Of a DNA stretch of 47,462 nt, positions 24,120 through 31,917 are shown piece after piece; position 1 is the stretch's first letter; the number at the start of each line of letters is the position of its first letter. Source of the stretch: JACOVP01 sp964390715 (GTDB taxonomy: Archaea > Nanobdellota > Nanobdellia > SCGC-AAA011-G17 > UBA489); assembly GCA_964390715.1 (NCBI GenBank), contig CAYMIM010000022.1:1-47462 (forward strand), written 5' to 3'. Position numbers and translations under genes: made by a program. The notes beneath the pieces were generated by a model that saw nothing but the letters and a program-made list of their open reading frames with translations, was not told the origin of the DNA and did not search any database.

Positions 24120-24367
24120 AAGACATAATTAAATGGATAAGTATCATTGCGCAGATCTTTGCTTACATACTTGCGATTATTTTAATAGTGCAGCTTTGGA
24201 AATCATTAGTGGGTGGTACATGGGCTGTTGAAGATGTTATTCTCGCGCTTCTTATTTTTAATATAACTCTAACTTTCGGATTAAATGCAAAAATAGCAAA
24301 AGTCAACACCAAGATAGAAAGTCACGTAAGCTGGCATCGCGGTCACGACAGCAAAATAAATAATTAA
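24116..24367 (+). CDS. small two-helix membrane protein
   Basis: 83 residues from ATG 24116, coupled to the preceding mini-gene by ATGA; an in-frame ATG nine bases earlier is possible. Two hydrophobic helices (IAQIFAYILAIILIVQLW and VEDVILALLIFNITLTFGL) are followed by a polar C-terminus rich in Lys/Asn/His (KIESHVSWHRGHDSK). With its partner it could form a small membrane complex. No family or function recognised. Confidence 0.65.
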   Translation: MKDIIKWISIIAQIFAYILAIILIVQLWKSLVGGTWAVEDVILALLIFNITLTFGLNAKIAKVNTKIESHVSWHRGHDSKINN

Positions 24368-24393
24368 GTAGATCTATAGAAAAAAAGAAACGT

Positions 24394-24804
24394 CTAAACT
24401 TCAAGATTTTTGATTCTTCTCTTTAATTCTGCCATCTCTTCTTCCAAAGGGCTTAAAAATGACTGGGGAGCTGTTATTTTCCCAGATAAACGATTTGCCA
24501 TTTCTTGTCGTGGCGTCAATACCTTCATGGGTTGTTGCTGGATCATCTGTCGATGCAGGACTTGCTCTTGTTTCTTGATAAACTCTAAAGGCAATGGTGG
24601 AATGCTTTTGAAGAATTGATGTGCGGCGGTAGTCAGGTCAGTCATGTTGTTCGCGATGTCTGTCTTTAACACCAGACGTTCTTGTTCAAACTGCTCGATC
24701 TTTCCTAGCACTTGTAAGAATTCAGAAGCGTGCAAAGCGGATTCCAGTAACTCTCTCCGTATTGCCTTGGGAAAATCTAATCGGATATGCACGTCATCAG
24801 CCAT
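24394..24804 (-). CDS. helical protein, last gene of a three-gene operon
   Basis: 136 residues from ATG 24804, four bases after the upstream stop; an in-frame TTG at 24819 would overlap that gene. Starts MADDVHIRLDFPKAIRREL, then helical, with a Pro-rich break (KSIPPLPLEFIKKQE) and a C-terminal coiled coil (LEEEMAELKRRIKNLEV). The pattern HIRLDFPxAIRRELLESA suggests a structural adaptor. The order proline-rich protein then helical partner, downstream of a membrane protein, suggests one complex. Function unknown. Confidence 0.7.
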   Translation of the reverse strand: MADDVHIRLDFPKAIRRELLESALHASEFLQVLGKIEQFEQERLVLKTDIANNMTDLTTAAHQFFKSIPPLPLEFIKKQEQVLHRQMIQQQPMKVLTPRQEMANRLSGKITAPQSFLSPLEEEMAELKRRIKNLEV

Positions 24805-24808
24805 GGGT

Positions 24809-25645
24809 TTACACTTCAAATAATTTTTTATCGATCGCGAGTAATTTGTCTTTGATTGCCGCGACAGTGGTATGCGCGTTCGTGATTTCTGTCTGCTCCT
24901 TGGCGCGTAAGTCTTCTAGTTTTGCCAGCGTTGCTTCAGCGTCTTTGATTTTCTGTTTCAGTAATTCCAAGTGCGACATGGCTTCGCGATATTGTCCTAT
25001 CTTGACAAACAAAGGCTTGTCTTCAACTTGCATAGATGCGAGTTCACGCTCACGTCCAGGAATATCTACAGTTGTTGGTCGTGTGAAAGAAACTGGAGCT
25101 CGTACCATGGGTTGTGGTGGAGGTATCTGGGAAGGTAAGGGTCTGTCAGGGATCATCACTCGTTGTTGCGCGGGAGGAGCTCGTTGAATCAGAGGTTGCG
25201 GTTGTTCTTGTCGTTGCCAAGGCGATGCTTGTTCATTGGCTACAGCTTCTCGATCAGGATATTGAACAGGTTTTCTTAAGAACGCGGGTTCACGGACAGG
25301 AATCTCTACAGATGGTGGTCGTTGCGGAGGTTGTGGTTGTACAGGAGGAAGTTGCATGCGCATGGCTTCAGGATGAGGCATTGCTACAGGAACAGGACGT
25401 ACTAAGGGCTCTTGTCTCGATGGTAATCTATCATCCATAAAACGAGTAAATTCTGGCTGTGTTTTGTCTTCCACTTGAGGTCGTGGAAAGGAAGGAGCTT
25501 GAGGTGGTGGAGGAATGATCATCGATTCACTATGCACTTCTGGAAATTCAGGCTCATAAGAAGGCAGTGATGGACCAGACTGCGCCGCATAACGAGGCAT
25601 TGGTGGTAATGGTTGTTGTGGTTTTTTTCTACTAAAGAGTCCCAT
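24809..25645 (-). CDS. proline-rich disordered protein with C-terminal coiled coil
   Basis: 278 residues. After MGLFSRKKPQQPLPPMPRYA comes a stretch of about 190 residues dominated by Pro, Gln and Arg, with PPPPQAPSFPRPQ-like runs and recurring short blocks (VEIPVREP, VDIPGRER). The last 75 residues form a charged coiled coil (AEATLAKLEDLRAKEQTEI). Such a sequence is probably disordered and binds partners through its Pro motifs. It is the middle gene of the operon 26892 to 24394, 74 bases after the membrane protein. Role unknown. Confidence 0.7.
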   Translation of the reverse strand: MGLFSRKKPQQPLPPMPRYAAQSGPSLPSYEPEFPEVHSESMIIPPPPQAPSFPRPQVEDKTQPEFTRFMDDRLPSRQEPLVRPVPVAMPHPEAMRMQLPPVQPQPPQRPPSVEIPVREPAFLRKPVQYPDREAVANEQASPWQRQEQPQPLIQRAPPAQQRVMIPDRPLPSQIPPPQPMVRAPVSFTRPTTVDIPGRERELASMQVEDKPLFVKIGQYREAMSHLELLKQKIKDAEATLAKLEDLRAKEQTEITNAHTTVAAIKDKLLAIDKKLFEV

Positions 25646-25719
25646 TGGTTATCCCCTAAGAGTATTTTTATGGAAACATTATAAAGGTTTCTTTGCTATT
25701 GTCGAGTGGTCAGAAAAAA

Positions 25720-26892
25720 TCAAGGTAAAAAGCGTTCTTTATGATGTTTCACAGCGTCAACATGGCGTGACTGCTCCAATAAGTGGCGTAATTTGGTCAA
25801 CGAGTCATCTAAGTGGCGAACTTCTTCTTTCCGCATCGTGATAGTCGCTGGTTTCCACACTTGAACAGGAACAGGTTCTTGTCTGGATTGCTCTCGCTGG
25901 TAAATCTGATGCATGTCTTGCGATACAGCGTATGCTTTTCTGACTTGTTGCAATTCTTCATGGAGTGATGTCACTACACGTAACAGTCTTGGTTTATTTT
26001 CATCAGTGACTTTCGAATAAATCTCTAATGCCAATCTATAAAGTTCAGGATAGTTTTGTTCAGCCTCGGTGAATTTTTTCGCTGCAATCAGTTCACAGAG
26101 TGTTTGGGAAAGCGCGTTGAATTTAACCAGAAATTTATTCAGGGGTGAGGCGAGTGCTGGCTGCGCGGAGGATTGTCGTTCGACCATGACAGAAACTATC
26201 TTGGGCAATGCTGCAGGCTCGTTGCTTGTTGGTTGCGCACTGTCTAAACTTTTTTTCAGATAAAGAGGTGGTGGTCTGATATAACGAATTTCCACTTCTG
26301 CTTGTCCCGGCAATAATCGAGTATAATCTTGCGTTGCTCGTCGTCGGTAAAAATCAGACCGCAGATCTGCTCTTCCCCAGACAAATAAAATGCAAATTCC
26401 AATGAGACAAAGGAGCAAGGCTAGCCAGTAGTTCGGCTTCGTCGGAGGAACAACAACAGGTGTTGTCAGGGGAGCTGGTAGCGCGACAGAGAACTCAGGT
26501 TGTTCTTGATCCATGCACACAGTAGTTGTAGCGTCACTCCCCACTTGGACATTCAGGCAATTATTTTGTACGCGCGCAATAATCGGTTGTCGCTTGGGCG
26601 TTGTCGCGCAGGAAGTTTGCTGCAGTAAGGATCCAACAATAGCGAAGTCTTCTTGCTTAAGTCCATGATCTAGCCAGCATTGTGTTTTTGGATCTACAGG
26701 AACAGGTTTTATTTTTTCTATCGGTTTCGTCGGAGGAACAATAACAACTTGATCTGGTCGTCCAACTTGGATAGCATCACCAGTAATAAATTTTTCAGAG
26801 AGCAATGCCTGTAACGTAAACAACAACAGCAAAGAGCCGATGACTGTCGCGATCAATATAGCGTCTCTTAATAATTTTCTAGCGGCGTACAT
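25720..26892 (-). CDS. two-pass membrane protein with extracytoplasmic Cys loop and cytoplasmic coil
   Basis: 390 residues. The first membrane segment (DAILIATVIGSLLLLFTLQAL) is followed by a 120-residue outer region with four cysteines (CWLDH, SCATT, NCLNV, VCMDQ) and repeated PPTKP motifs. A second segment (YWLALLLCLIGICILFVWG) leads into a long helical domain (about 220-390) of coiled-coil type. Both PPTKP sites flank the outer domain like hinges. It heads an operon with the proline-rich and helical proteins, so the cytoplasmic coil may be their anchor. I do not recognise the system. Confidence 0.72.
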   Translation of the reverse strand: MYAARKLLRDAILIATVIGSLLLLFTLQALLSEKFITGDAIQVGRPDQVVIVPPTKPIEKIKPVPVDPKTQCWLDHGLKQEDFAIVGSLLQQTSCATTPKRQPIIARVQNNCLNVQVGSDATTTVCMDQEQPEFSVALPAPLTTPVVVPPTKPNYWLALLLCLIGICILFVWGRADLRSDFYRRRATQDYTRLLPGQAEVEIRYIRPPPLYLKKSLDSAQPTSNEPAALPKIVSVMVERQSSAQPALASPLNKFLVKFNALSQTLCELIAAKKFTEAEQNYPELYRLALEIYSKVTDENKPRLLRVVTSLHEELQQVRKAYAVSQDMHQIYQREQSRQEPVPVQVWKPATITMRKEEVRHLDDSLTKLRHLLEQSRHVDAVKHHKERFLP

Positions 26893-27048
26893 AGAATGAT
26901 ACCTCTTTGATCCTAACGACCATGGCTTTTCTACTCAAGCGAGCTACTTAAAGATTATGGTGAAACAAAGAAAGAACAAACAGGAAAGAGCGAAAAACTA
27001 GTTTTGAGCAGAAAGGTATATAAAGACGACACTCTGAAAACCACTCTT

Positions 27049-27741
27049 ATGCGTCTCCCACAACCGTTAATGGAGGAGTTGGTCAAAGAGGTCGCGGGAG
27101 ACGATGTTCTACCCTTATTACGATTAATTCTCGGCAAGCAAAACGTTTCAGAATTCAAGATCGCGGAAAAGCTCAACATCACAGTCAATCAGGTGCGGAA
27201 CATGCTGTATCGCTTGAATGAGCATAATCTCGTGTTCTTCACCAGAAAAAAAGACAAGGAAAAAGGATGGTATATTTATTTCTGGACTTTCGACAATTTT
27301 AATGCTCGTCAATTAATCATCGAGCGCAAGCAGAAGAAAATCGCTGAATTAAAGCGCATGGTCAACGAAGAGAATGTGAGTGGAAGATATATCTGTCCAA
27401 GCAAGTGTATTCGTGTCAACGCGCAGCTAGCTCTTGAATTGGAATATAAGTGTACAATGTGTAATAGTTTGTTGAAAGAGGAAGACAGCAGGCAACTGGT
27501 GGAAAAGACAAGGCAATCCATAGAAAAATTACGCGCTGAATTGAATGAAGCTCTGGCATCAGAAGAAGAACACCGTGAAGAGATAACGTTAGGAAAGAAA
27601 AAAAAAGCAAAGACAGAAGAAAAAAAGAAGCCTCTAAAAAAAATGGTAAAGACATCACGCCACCAAAAGAAAAAGCCAGCGAAAAAAGTCCATCACGCTC
27701 CAAAGAAAAAAGGCAATGCTAAATCTAAGAGAAAGCGCTAA
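27049..27741 (+). CDS. tfe: transcription initiation factor E alpha (TFE) with Lys-rich tail
   Basis: Archaeal TFE, which helps RNA polymerase open the promoter. The N-terminal extended winged helix runs MEELVKEVAGDDVLPLLRLI to ISEF-like VSEFKIAEKLNITVNQVRNML. A zinc ribbon follows with CPSKC and CTMC. I chose ATG 27049: TATATAAA near 27018 is 27 nt upstream, while TTG 27004 would lie before the TATA box. The protein is 230 residues; the family usually ends near 180. The extra 55 residues are Lys/Pro-rich and resemble a histone H1 tail. The end overlaps the convergent M50 gene by 17 bp. Confidence 0.9.
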   Translation: MRLPQPLMEELVKEVAGDDVLPLLRLILGKQNVSEFKIAEKLNITVNQVRNMLYRLNEHNLVFFTRKKDKEKGWYIYFWTFDNFNARQLIIERKQKKIAELKRMVNEENVSGRYICPSKCIRVNAQLALELEYKCTMCNSLLKEEDSRQLVEKTRQSIEKLRAELNEALASEEEHREEITLGKKKKAKTEEKKKPLKKMVKTSRHQKKKPAKKVHHAPKKKGNAKSKRKR

Positions 27742-28288
27742 ATAAACCAGACACTACTCCAAAGCCATCGAAAGGTGGAATGGGAATCATGTTGAACAGG
27801 AACAAAAACAAGTTGATTTGTTTCGTCGCGGTCCACAAGAATTTCTGACGATAGGTTAAGCGACGTGCTTGATGCAAGACAAACCACGCGATTCCAAATA
27901 ATAACAGGTTCATCCCAGGTCCGACAAACGCGGTGATCGCTCCTTGCAAGGGAGTCGCTCCTTGAATCATGACATAGCCAGGAACAAAGACAATGAAGGG
28001 CGAGCTGATCAGTCGTAAAAAAACACCTAAACCCAATCCAAAATATGAAGCGTGAAACGTCGCTACAAGTCCAAAAAATAAAGCCATAAATTTATGCGCA
28101 AGTTCATGCAGGACAATGGCTGGCGCAGTAATAGATATGGCCCACAAAAATCCTTCCCAGTCAAATCTTTTTGGGGAAAGCATGCTTTCAACGCTACGGG
28201 GCCCGCTCATCGATCCCATAAAGATATAGCCCAGTCCAAGGACCATAAGAGCTAAGTCAAAAATCTCGGGAGGACTCAAAAGAACCAT
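27725..28288 (-). CDS. M50-family intramembrane metalloprotease
   Basis: 187 residues, about five membrane helices. The zinc site is HELAH at 61-65 inside APAIVLHELAHKFMALFFG, and the third ligand region is NMIPIPPFDGFG with Asp174. This is the compact site-2-protease core without PDZ or CBS domains. Such enzymes cut membrane-bound regulators or leftover signal peptides. The TATA box TTTAAATA (28311-28318, minus strand) is 25.5 nt before the ATG. It overlaps tfe tail to tail. Confidence 0.88.
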   Translation of the reverse strand: MVLLSPPEIFDLALMVLGLGYIFMGSMSGPRSVESMLSPKRFDWEGFLWAISITAPAIVLHELAHKFMALFFGLVATFHASYFGLGLGVFLRLISSPFIVFVPGYVMIQGATPLQGAITAFVGPGMNLLLFGIAWFVLHQARRLTYRQKFLWTATKQINLFLFLFNMIPIPPFDGFGVVSGLFSAFS

Positions 28289-28381
28289 AATAACTACCGA
28301 AGAAAAGGCGTTTAAATAACTTTCTAGAAGTGATGAAAAAGAGGAGAAAACGTTATAAACGAAGCCTAAGCCAAAAGCTAC

Positions 28382-29329
28382 ATGAGCTTAGACAGACAAG
28401 TCGCGATTATTGGTGCGGCGGGTATGCTCGGTCATGCGTTGCGGAAAGTCTTCCCTGAGGCGGCGCTTTTCGACAAAGTACCGAGCGCGGATGGTCGTAT
28501 CCAATTCATAGATATAACAAAAAAAGAAAGTATTTGGAGTGCTTTGTCAAAATTAGGAGAAGATGCGTATGTGATTAATGCGGCGGCTTACACCGATGTA
28601 GATGGCGCGGAAACACTAGAAGGTACAGAAAAAAGTTGTCAAATTAATTGTCATGGCGCTATGAATCTTTCAGGAGTATCTGCTGGTCTCATGCAAAGAT
28701 GCGTTCATTTCAGTACAGCCTATATTTTTGACGGCAATAAAGGAAGTCCATATAAGGAAACGGATAAGCATAAACCACTTAGTCAATATGGGGCTCATAA
28801 GCTCGTGGGAGATCTAGGTGTTATTGTGGGCGGAGGAATAGTTCTCAGAACAGACAATCTGTTTGGTCCAAACGGAGAAAAAAATCTAGTTGATCGTATA
28901 GTTGCCAACGCGCGTGAACATAAAACAATCCCCGGAGTTACTGATCAGTTTGGTTCTCCAACATTAACTACTACTCTCGCGAGAATCACGCGACAAGTGA
29001 TCGAGAGATGGGAAAAAACTCCTAATATGACGCGTCAAATTTATCACGCTACCAGCGGCAATGGTTGTTCTCGTGCGGAGTTGGCTCGCGAAATAGTGAA
29101 AATGCTAGGAGTAGATTGTCAAGTGGAAGAGATGACAACAGCGGAATATAATGCTCGTTATCGCGCGGGAAAAGTAACTGCCATTCGTCCTCGTGATTGT
29201 CGCTTGGACACGACCAAATTGAATGAAATAGGTATAGAGACACCAGACTGGAGAAATGAGGTCGAAGAGTATGTACGACATTATTTTTCTGATAAAAAAG
29301 CTGATATACCTGCTGGCTGGAAACAATAA
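28382..29329 (+). CDS. RmlD-like dTDP-4-dehydrorhamnose reductase
   Basis: An extended short-chain dehydrogenase of 315 residues. The nucleotide-binding GAAGMLG is at 11-17, VINAAAYTDVDGAE follows the RmlD consensus, and the catalytic pair is Tyr136/Lys140 in YGAHKLVGD. The GVTDQFGSPTLTTTLA block is also typical of RmlD, which makes dTDP-L-rhamnose for surface glycans. No other dTDP-rhamnose gene is nearby, so the substrate is open; the methionine adenosyltransferase beta-subunit clade is an alternative. The TATA box TTATAAA (28353-28359) is 26 nt upstream. Confidence 0.82.
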   Translation: MSLDRQVAIIGAAGMLGHALRKVFPEAALFDKVPSADGRIQFIDITKKESIWSALSKLGEDAYVINAAAYTDVDGAETLEGTEKSCQINCHGAMNLSGVSAGLMQRCVHFSTAYIFDGNKGSPYKETDKHKPLSQYGAHKLVGDLGVIVGGGIVLRTDNLFGPNGEKNLVDRIVANAREHKTIPGVTDQFGSPTLTTTLARITRQVIERWEKTPNMTRQIYHATSGNGCSRAELAREIVKMLGVDCQVEEMTTAEYNARYRAGKVTAIRPRDCRLDTTKLNEIGIETPDWRNEVEEYVRHYFSDKKADIPAGWKQ

Positions 29330-29384
29330 CCGCTTCTCAAACGCCTGCAAAGTCTTTATAAAAAACAAATACATTTAGTGATCT

Positions 29385-30614
29385 ATGCCACAGGACCAGG
29401 TCATCTATAGGAAGAAATCTCCAGATTTTTCAGAAATAAAAGCAATCATGTTTCAGGGAGTCCAGAAGATCACGGATAATTTCTTTGGCAATTCTCCACC
29501 GCAGATTTTTATCGGTAGTAAACTCAAGTATCCCAAGGTCAACGTTGGTATTTTGTCTCCGCCGGAAAAAGTGCCTGACGCGTGGCTCTACAGCGCTGAA
29601 CAATATTGGGCACAACAGAAGTTAGATATCAACACGATTATCAGATTGCGATCCAGCTTGATTAACTCTAGGTTTGCTACGACTGCAGATCAAGCCCGTT
29701 CTTCAGAAAAATTCGTGGGCATAGCGCAAGAAATTGGTATGGCAAAGCGTCCAGTCGATGTAGAGATTGAATTAAAGAAGAAAATAGCGTTGCAATTCGA
29801 CACAGACAAAGTCACGATGCCTATGGGTCCTAGAGCTCCGCTGAAAAATGCTCGTCTCACAGAAAATACTCCAGTCGATACTCATGTAGAAAAAGTATTG
29901 AGTGATACCGATCTCAAAGCGACCGACGCTATCTCATATTTGTACAAGCATCAGTTTCAAGACAACACATTAAATCAATTGCTCAGCATTGGAGTTCTTG
30001 GCTTGAAAAAAAATCGTAAGTTAGTGCCAACACGCTGGTCTATAACCGCGGTCGATGACATGCTCGGCAAGCAGATGAAAAAAGAAATTCGTGATTACCA
30101 ACAAATAGATTCCTATCAACTCTTTCACGGTAATCATTTGGGTAATTATTATTTCGCTTTGTTGTTTCCAGATAATTTCCGGTATGAGTTGTTTGAGTAT
30201 TTCGTTCCTGGTTCAGCGTGGAATCCAACTGACACTATGACTGCAGCGACAGATTGGGAAGATTATTGGGGCAGATCACACTACGCGTTTTCTACAGCGG
30301 GTGGGTATTACGCGTCAAGAATAGCAGTTCTGGAGCATCTCAAGAAAATAAAACGACAAGCGTCTGCGTTAGTCATTCGTTTCGAGTTGCCAGAATATTG
30401 GGCATCGCTCGGAGTGTGGGTAGTTCGTGAATCTTGTCGTAACACCATGAATAATCAACCACTTATATTTCAAGATCAAACATCTATGATTAATTACATT
30501 AAGCAGGTTGCCAAAGAAAAATTCCATTTCGATTTGAACAAGACAGTGAGTATGAGTAAATTATTACAGTCAACAAAAACACAAAGCAAGCTAAGTCACT
30601 TCTTTTCTTTTTGA
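29385..30614 (+). CDS. nreA: archaeal DNA repair protein NreA with PCNA-binding motif
   Basis: 409 residues matching the archaeal Nre family. It opens near FFGNSPPQIFIGSKLKYPKV with NVGILSPPEK, has PTRWSITAVDDMLG in the middle and SYQLFHGNHLGNYYFALLFP downstream. It ends in a PIP box, QSKLSHFF at about 400-407, for binding PCNA. Nre proteins protect archaea from DNA damage such as interstrand crosslinks; the mechanism is unclear. There is no N-terminal zinc finger, as in NreA and unlike NreB. The TATA box TTTATAAA (29355-29362) is 26.5 nt upstream. It overlaps the convergent gene by 19 bp. Confidence 0.85.
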   Translation: MPQDQVIYRKKSPDFSEIKAIMFQGVQKITDNFFGNSPPQIFIGSKLKYPKVNVGILSPPEKVPDAWLYSAEQYWAQQKLDINTIIRLRSSLINSRFATTADQARSSEKFVGIAQEIGMAKRPVDVEIELKKKIALQFDTDKVTMPMGPRAPLKNARLTENTPVDTHVEKVLSDTDLKATDAISYLYKHQFQDNTLNQLLSIGVLGLKKNRKLVPTRWSITAVDDMLGKQMKKEIRDYQQIDSYQLFHGNHLGNYYFALLFPDNFRYELFEYFVPGSAWNPTDTMTAATDWEDYWGRSHYAFSTAGGYYASRIAVLEHLKKIKRQASALVIRFELPEYWASLGVWVVRESCRNTMNNQPLIFQDQTSMINYIKQVAKEKFHFDLNKTVSMSKLLQSTKTQSKLSHFFSF

Positions 30615-30922
30615 TAAAACTGTACAGCGATAAAATAAGTGTAAAGTTTCAATATGGGATGCGAAGGTAAATGGGTTGGAGAGTTGGATTGTTTCGCAAA
30701 CGCTCCAGCAACATAAGCGACTGTTCTTCGTGGAACTTCATTTGAAAAGAGAGCAAAAGGCGCGCCAACACGATAGAAGTCAGGATTATCAGAATCTCTT
30801 AAAACGATTGTTGGAACGCCGAGATGTCGTAAATGTCTTGAATCAACCTCTTGAGTCGTAAGTTGTTCTAAATCTTGTCCTTGTATAGTTATCTTCTGAA
30901 TAATGCCTTTAGAATGTCCCAT
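30596..30922 (-). CDS. hypothetical protein, 108 aa
   Basis: A soluble, mildly basic protein with alternating strands (GIIQKITIQGQ, PTIVLRDSDNPDFYRVG) and a C-terminal helix or strand (KLYTYFIAVQFYQKEKK). Its ATG overlaps the stop of the upstream membrane mini-gene (TAATG), so the two are co-translated. It shares 19 bp with the end of nreA. No family recognised. It may act with its small membrane partner. Confidence 0.6.
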   Translation of the reverse strand: MGHSKGIIQKITIQGQDLEQLTTQEVDSRHLRHLGVPTIVLRDSDNPDFYRVGAPFALFSNEVPRRTVAYVAGAFAKQSNSPTHLPSHPILKLYTYFIAVQFYQKEKK

Positions 30923-31101
30923 TATGCTCGGAGCTCATTATAGCCTAATAACAAGAATGCTAGTCCAACAAAAAACAAGCCAAAGACAATGCCACCACGA
31001 ACCAAAGTAAGAGCGGCTTTGAGCCAGCTAGGTATCATCAATAAGTATAAAGTCGCGACCCATAATAATAATGCGACAACGATTTGTAGTAATCCTTTCA
31101 T
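30922..31101 (-). CDS. small two-helix membrane protein, 59 aa
   Basis: Two hydrophobic helices, LLQIVVALLLWVATLYLLM and IVFGLFFVGLAFLLLG, are joined by a short loop (IPSWLKAALTLVRGG), with a polar C-terminus. Its stop TAA overlaps the ATG of the next gene (TAATG). The pattern WLxAxLxLVxGGI, then a second helix, is one I associate with small uncharacterised archaeal membrane proteins, without a name. Function unknown. Confidence 0.65.
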   Translation of the reverse strand: MKGLLQIVVALLLWVATLYLLMIPSWLKAALTLVRGGIVFGLFFVGLAFLLLGYNELRA

Positions 31102-31247
31102 GATTTTGTTACCCCCATAAACTCAACGTCTTTGATGATTTTTAAAGATAGTTGTGCTGGAAACGTGAAAAGAATTAACTCCTAGCTTCGAGTGAAAAGA
31201 GATCATACATTAAACAATGGTCCATAAAAACTATCTAAAGAAAACCT

Positions 31248-31340
31248 TATAAACCCTCATCAAAGCTTCTTCTCTACCTCGTGAATGTGGAGAGTTGCTT
31301 CTCTGAACACAGGTCAAGGAAATAACAAAGGAAGCTCACA
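31248..31340 (+). promoter_or_regulatory. promoter and leader of the L15e gene
   Basis: TTATAAA (31248-31254) is 90 nt before the L15e ATG, predicting an untranslated leader of about 65 nt, unlike the leaderless genes around it. The leader contains two GCTTC(TT)CTCT-like blocks and a CTCT/AGAG pairing around 31272-31293, which might allow translational control. The rest of 31102-31247 shows nothing coding. Confidence 0.45.
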
Positions 31341-31904
31341 ATGGCGTTATACAAATATCTTAGACAGGCTTGGCAAAGTGAAGACCAGAGTCTCATGCGT
31401 CAGCGTCTCATAGACTGGCGTAAGGAAGATGCTATTGTTCGTATTGATCATGCTACACGCTTGGATCGTGCTCGTTCTTTAGGCTATAAAGCGAAGCCTG
31501 GTTTCGTTCTTGTTCGTGTTCGTCTTCCTCGGGGTGGACGTAAGAGAGAGCAATACAGAGCGGGTCGTAAAAGTAGATCTTATGGTCGCAGAAAAATCGT
31601 CAATCTTTCTTATCAAACAGTCGCGGAGCAAAGAGCAAACAAAAAATATCCCAACTGTGAAGTCTTGAACAGTTACTATGTCGCCAAAGATGGTATCTCC
31701 TATTGGTTTGAAATCATTCTCATTGATCGTGATCACCCGCAGGTATTGGCGAGTAATGTCTTGCGAAGTATCGCGGCGCAGCGTGGTCGTGTCTACCGGG
31801 GATTAACCTCTGCTGGTAAGAAAAGCCGTGGTCTCAGGCGTAAAGGAAAGGGTTCTGAAAAGACACGTCCAAGTCTCCGCGCTAGAGATCATTTAGCCCA
31901 CTAA
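31341..31904 (+). CDS. rpl15e: large ribosomal subunit protein L15e
   Basis: 187 residues with the archaeal/eukaryotic L15e signature: MALYKYLRQAWQ, ARSLGYKAKPGFVLVRVRLP and RGGRKREQYRAGRKSRSYGR. The middle VLNSYYVAKDGISYWFEIIL and the Arg/Lys-rich end (SRGLRRKGKGSEKTRPSLR) also fit. It binds 23S rRNA in the 50S subunit. The gene stands alone, outside any ribosomal operon, and converges on the ABC exporter genes, separated by a T-rich stretch. Confidence 0.97.
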   Translation: MALYKYLRQAWQSEDQSLMRQRLIDWRKEDAIVRIDHATRLDRARSLGYKAKPGFVLVRVRLPRGGRKREQYRAGRKSRSYGRRKIVNLSYQTVAEQRANKKYPNCEVLNSYYVAKDGISYWFEIILIDRDHPQVLASNVLRSIAAQRGRVYRGLTSAGKKSRGLRRKGKGSEKTRPSLRARDHLAH

Positions 31905-31917
31905 AAACTTTTATTTT

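Noticed and set aside
25114..25440. 108-codon Val-rich plus-strand frame
   Set aside because: Low-complexity shadow of the proline-rich gene on the minus strand.
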